The notes beneath the pieces are model-generated. The model did not search any database. It had not been told where the DNA came from and worked only from the letters and a program-made list of their open reading frames with translations. A program made the translations under genes and the position numbers. A stretch of 64,000 nt of DNA from Streptomyces caelestis. Its GTDB lineage: Bacteria > Actinomycetota > Actinomycetes > Streptomycetales > Streptomycetaceae. This document shows, piece after piece, positions 61,656 through 64,000 of this stretch; positions within the stretch are counted from its first letter, which is position 1, and each line of letters opens with the position of its first letter. The stretch lies in the NCBI RefSeq assembly GCF_014205255.1, contig NZ_JACHNE010000001.1, forward strand, positions 2,046,001 through 2,110,000. The letters run 5' to 3'.

Positions 61656-63179
61656 GTGTCGAGCAGCAACCCGCTGCGTGACCCCGCGGACCGACGGCTC
61701 CCGCGTATCGCGGGGCCGTCGGGCCTGGTCATCTTCGGCGTCACGGGCGACCTGTCCCGCAAGAAGCTCATGCCCGCCGTGTACGACCTCGCCAACCGGG
61801 GTCTGCTGCCGCCGGGCTTCTCGCTGGTGGGCTTCGCCCGCCGCGAGTGGGCGCACGAGGACTTCGCCCAGGAGGTCCACGACGCGGTCAAGGAACACGC
61901 CCGCACGCCCTTCCGCGAGGAAGTCTGGCAGCAGCTCATCCAGGGCATGCGCTTCGTGCAGGGCACGTTCGACGACGACGACGCGTTCGAGCGGCTGCGC
62001 TCCACGATCGAGGAACTCGACAAGGCACAGGGCACGGGCGGCAACTTCGCCTTCTACCTGTCCGTGCCGCCGAAGTCCTTCCCGGTGGTCATCCAGCAGC
62101 TGAAGAAGCACGGGCTGGCCGACCAGAAGGGCGGCTCCTGGCGGCGCGCGGTCATCGAGAAGCCGTTCGGGCACGACCTGAGGTCGGCCGAGGAGCTCAA
62201 CAAGGTCGTCCACGAGGTCTTCGCCCCGGACCAGGTCTTCCGCATCGACCACTACCTGGGCAAGGAGACCGTCCAGAACATCCTGGCGCTGCGCTTCGCC
62301 AACACGATGTTCGAGCCGATCTGGAACCGGTCCCTCGTCGACCACGTGCAGATCACGATGGCCGAGGACATCGGCATCGGCGGCCGGGCCGGGTACTACG
62401 ACGGTATCGGCGCCGCCCGTGACGTCATCCAGAACCACCTGCTCCAGCTCCTGGCGCTCACCGCCATGGAGGAGCCGGCCTCCTTCGACGCGGACGCGCT
62501 GGCCGCCGAGAAGACCAAGGTGCTCGGCGCGGTGAAGCTGCCCAAGGACATGGGCCGGGACACCGTGCGCGGCCAGTACGCGGCCGGGTGGCAGGGCGGC
62601 ACGAAGGTGCGCGGCTATCTGGAGGAGGACGGCATCAACGCCTCCTCGAAGACCGACACCTACGCCGCCATCAAGCTGGAGATCGACAACCGCCGCTGGG
62701 CGGGCGTCCCCTTCTATCTGCGCACCGGCAAGCGCCTGGGCCGCCGCGTCACGGAGATCGCGGTCGTCTTCCAGCGGGCCCCGCACTCCCCCTTCGACAC
62801 GACGGCCACCGAGGAGCTGGGCTCCAACGCGATCGTCATCCGCGTCCAGCCGGACGAGGGCGTCACGGTCCGCTTCGGCTCGAAGGTCCCCGGCACGTCG
62901 ATGGAGATCCGGGACGTGTCGATGGACTTCGCGTACGGCGAGTCCTTCACGGAGTCCAGCCCGGAGGCGTACGAGCGTCTCATCCTGGACGTCCTCCTCG
63001 GAGACTCGAACCTCTTCCCGCGTACCGAGGAGGTCGAGCTGTCCTGGAAGATCCTCGACCCGATCGAGGAGTACTGGGACACCAACGGCAAACCCGCCCA
63101 GTACCCGGCCGGTACCTGGGGGCCCGTCGAGGCGGACGAAATGCTCGAGCGACACGGACGGAGCTGGCGCCGGCCATGA
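61656..63179 (+). CDS. zwf: Glucose-6-phosphate 1-dehydrogenase
   Basis: 507 residues from GTG 61656, four bases after tal. GLVIFGVTGDLSRKKLMPAV (NADP site GxxGDLxxKKL), RIDHYLGKETVQNILALRFA (catalytic RIDHYLGK), VPFYLRTGKRLGRRVTEIAV. First oxidative step of the pentose phosphate pathway, generating NADPH. Its stop overlaps the opcA start. Confidence 0.97.
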   Translation: MSSSNPLRDPADRRLPRIAGPSGLVIFGVTGDLSRKKLMPAVYDLANRGLLPPGFSLVGFARREWAHEDFAQEVHDAVKEHARTPFREEVWQQLIQGMRFVQGTFDDDDAFERLRSTIEELDKAQGTGGNFAFYLSVPPKSFPVVIQQLKKHGLADQKGGSWRRAVIEKPFGHDLRSAEELNKVVHEVFAPDQVFRIDHYLGKETVQNILALRFANTMFEPIWNRSLVDHVQITMAEDIGIGGRAGYYDGIGAARDVIQNHLLQLLALTAMEEPASFDADALAAEKTKVLGAVKLPKDMGRDTVRGQYAAGWQGGTKVRGYLEEDGINASSKTDTYAAIKLEIDNRRWAGVPFYLRTGKRLGRRVTEIAVVFQRAPHSPFDTTATEELGSNAIVIRVQPDEGVTVRFGSKVPGTSMEIRDVSMDFAYGESFTESSPEAYERLILDVLLGDSNLFPRTEEVELSWKILDPIEEYWDTNGKPAQYPAGTWGPVEADEMLERHGRSWRRP

Positions 63180-64000
63180 AGACAGACCTCACGGACACCA
63201 CGGCCAGCAAGATCAACAAGGCGCTGGTGCAGGGCCGCCGGGCGATCGGCACCCCGGCGGTCGGGATGGTGCTCACGCTGGTCATCGTGACGGACGAGGA
63301 GAACGCCTACGACGCGCTGAAGGCCGCGAGCGACGCCTCGCACGAGCATCCCTCGCGCACCCTCGTGGTCATCAAGCGCGTCTCCCGCTCGCCCCGCGAC
63401 CGTACGCAGTCCCGCCTCGACGCGGAGGTCCGGGTGGGCGCGGAGGCCGGCACCGGCGAGACGGTGGTGCTCCGGCTGTACGGCGAGGTCGCCGACCACG
63501 CCCAGTCGGTGGTGCTGCCGCTGCTGTTGCCGGACGCCCCGGTGGTGGTGTGGTGGCCGGTGAACGCGCCGCTCGACCCGGCGAAGGACCCGCTCGGTGC
63601 CCTCGCCCAGCGCCGCGTCACCGACACCTACGCCTCCGAGCAGCCGGTACGGGACCTGGCCACCCGGTCCGGGACCTACACCCCCGGCGACACGGACCTG
63701 TCCTGGACCCGCATCACGCCCTGGCGTTCCATGCTGGCGGCCGCCCTCGACCAGGTCACCTGCGAGGTCAGGGCCGTCGAGGTGGAGGGCGAGGAGTTCA
63801 ACCCGAGCTGTGAGCTGCTGGCGATGTGGCTCGCGGACCGGCTGGACGTCCCCGTGAAGCGGTCGCTGTCCGGCGGCCCCGGTCTGACGGCGGTCCGCAT
63901 GGACACCAGCTGCGGCGCGATCACCCTGGACCGTGCCGACGGGTCCCTCGCGACCCTCTCCATCGAGGGCCAGCCGGCCCGTGGTGTGGCGCTCAAGCGC
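63176..64000 (+). CDS. opcA: Glucose-6-phosphate dehydrogenase assembly protein OpcA, partial
   Basis: ATG 63176 overlaps the zwf stop as ATGA; 275 residues are visible before the window ends. MKTDLTDTTASKINKALVQGRR, then VLPLLLPDAPVVVWWPVNAP and DLSWTRITPWRSMLAAALDQ are typical OpcA segments. It is required for full activity of the dehydrogenase in actinobacteria and cyanobacteria. Confidence 0.95.
   Translation, partial: MKTDLTDTTASKINKALVQGRRAIGTPAVGMVLTLVIVTDEENAYDALKAASDASHEHPSRTLVVIKRVSRSPRDRTQSRLDAEVRVGAEAGTGETVVLRLYGEVADHAQSVVLPLLLPDAPVVVWWPVNAPLDPAKDPLGALAQRRVTDTYASEQPVRDLATRSGTYTPGDTDLSWTRITPWRSMLAAALDQVTCEVRAVEVEGEEFNPSCELLAMWLADRLDVPVKRSLSGGPGLTAVRMDTSCGAITLDRADGSLATLSIEGQPARGVALKR

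Overview
The window looks like Streptomyces chromosome. GC is very high, GTG starts are frequent, genes are packed with ATGA/GTGA overlaps, TTA codons are rare, and the gene sets are typical: suf with a Rieske protein, ctaA/ctaB around transketolase-transaldolase-zwf-opcA, TROVE/Ro, a tandem TerD protein, and DapA/DapD. From memory the right half resembles a core region of S. coelicolor, but I could not compare them.

Layout. 1-11.3 kb: one long minus-strand sugar-acid and pectin cluster. A GntR regulator heads a DapA-family enzyme and an L-arabinonate-dehydratase-like IlvD/Edd protein. Two ABC sugar permeases follow with no binding protein beside them, then a pectate lyase, a Gfo/Idh/MocA oxidoreductase, a PmoA-like protein, a GH43 enzyme and a pectate lyase fused to the start of a pectin methylesterase (cut by the window edge). 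11.4-17.3 kb: a DinB-like enzyme, an MFS exporter, an unrecognised protein, then divergent kdgD and uronate dehydrogenase genes, and a beheaded alcohol dehydrogenase. Together 1-17 kb reads as depolymerisation of pectin and arabinan, uptake, and oxidative galacturonate and arabinose catabolism to 2-oxoglutarate semialdehyde. 17.4-24.7 kb: a TerD-family protein, a repeat-rich intergenic stretch, a TetR regulator, and a complete LacI-controlled sugar ABC importer.

24.7-28.5 kb: a glyoxalase-like (VOC) gene split by a tnpB-only IS200/IS605-type element whose tnpB carries one in-frame TGA; then a GntR regulator with ACC deaminase. 28.5-30.5 kb: a Ro60-like protein preceded by two tandem structured RNAs. 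One carries a tRNA-like module in permuted order, as in bacterial Y RNAs (YrlA); the other is a short version with the same stem plan. 30.5-38.7 kb: PhoX-type protein with a PHO-box-like site, a conserved hypothetical, a secreted nuclease, a double ABM-domain protein with a SoxR-like box, a membrane-protein pair, and dapA (with a TTA codon). 38.7-41.8 kb: an IS graveyard with lower-GC orphan genes and a sigma-factor remnant. 41.8-45 kb: dapD, an SMR exporter with its TetR and a double operator, and a CBM42 protein.

45-51.6 kb: sufR-sufB-sufD-Rieske-sufC-sufS-sufU-DUF59 with a CAAC-N6-GTTG site and a nearby iron box. 51.7-58 kb: AAC(3)-like acetyltransferase, ABC exporter, ctaA, a MITE sitting exactly between convergent stop codons, an amidohydrolase-like protein and ctaB. 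58.4-64 kb: tkt-tal-zwf-opcA (pentose phosphate pathway), with opcA cut by the window edge.
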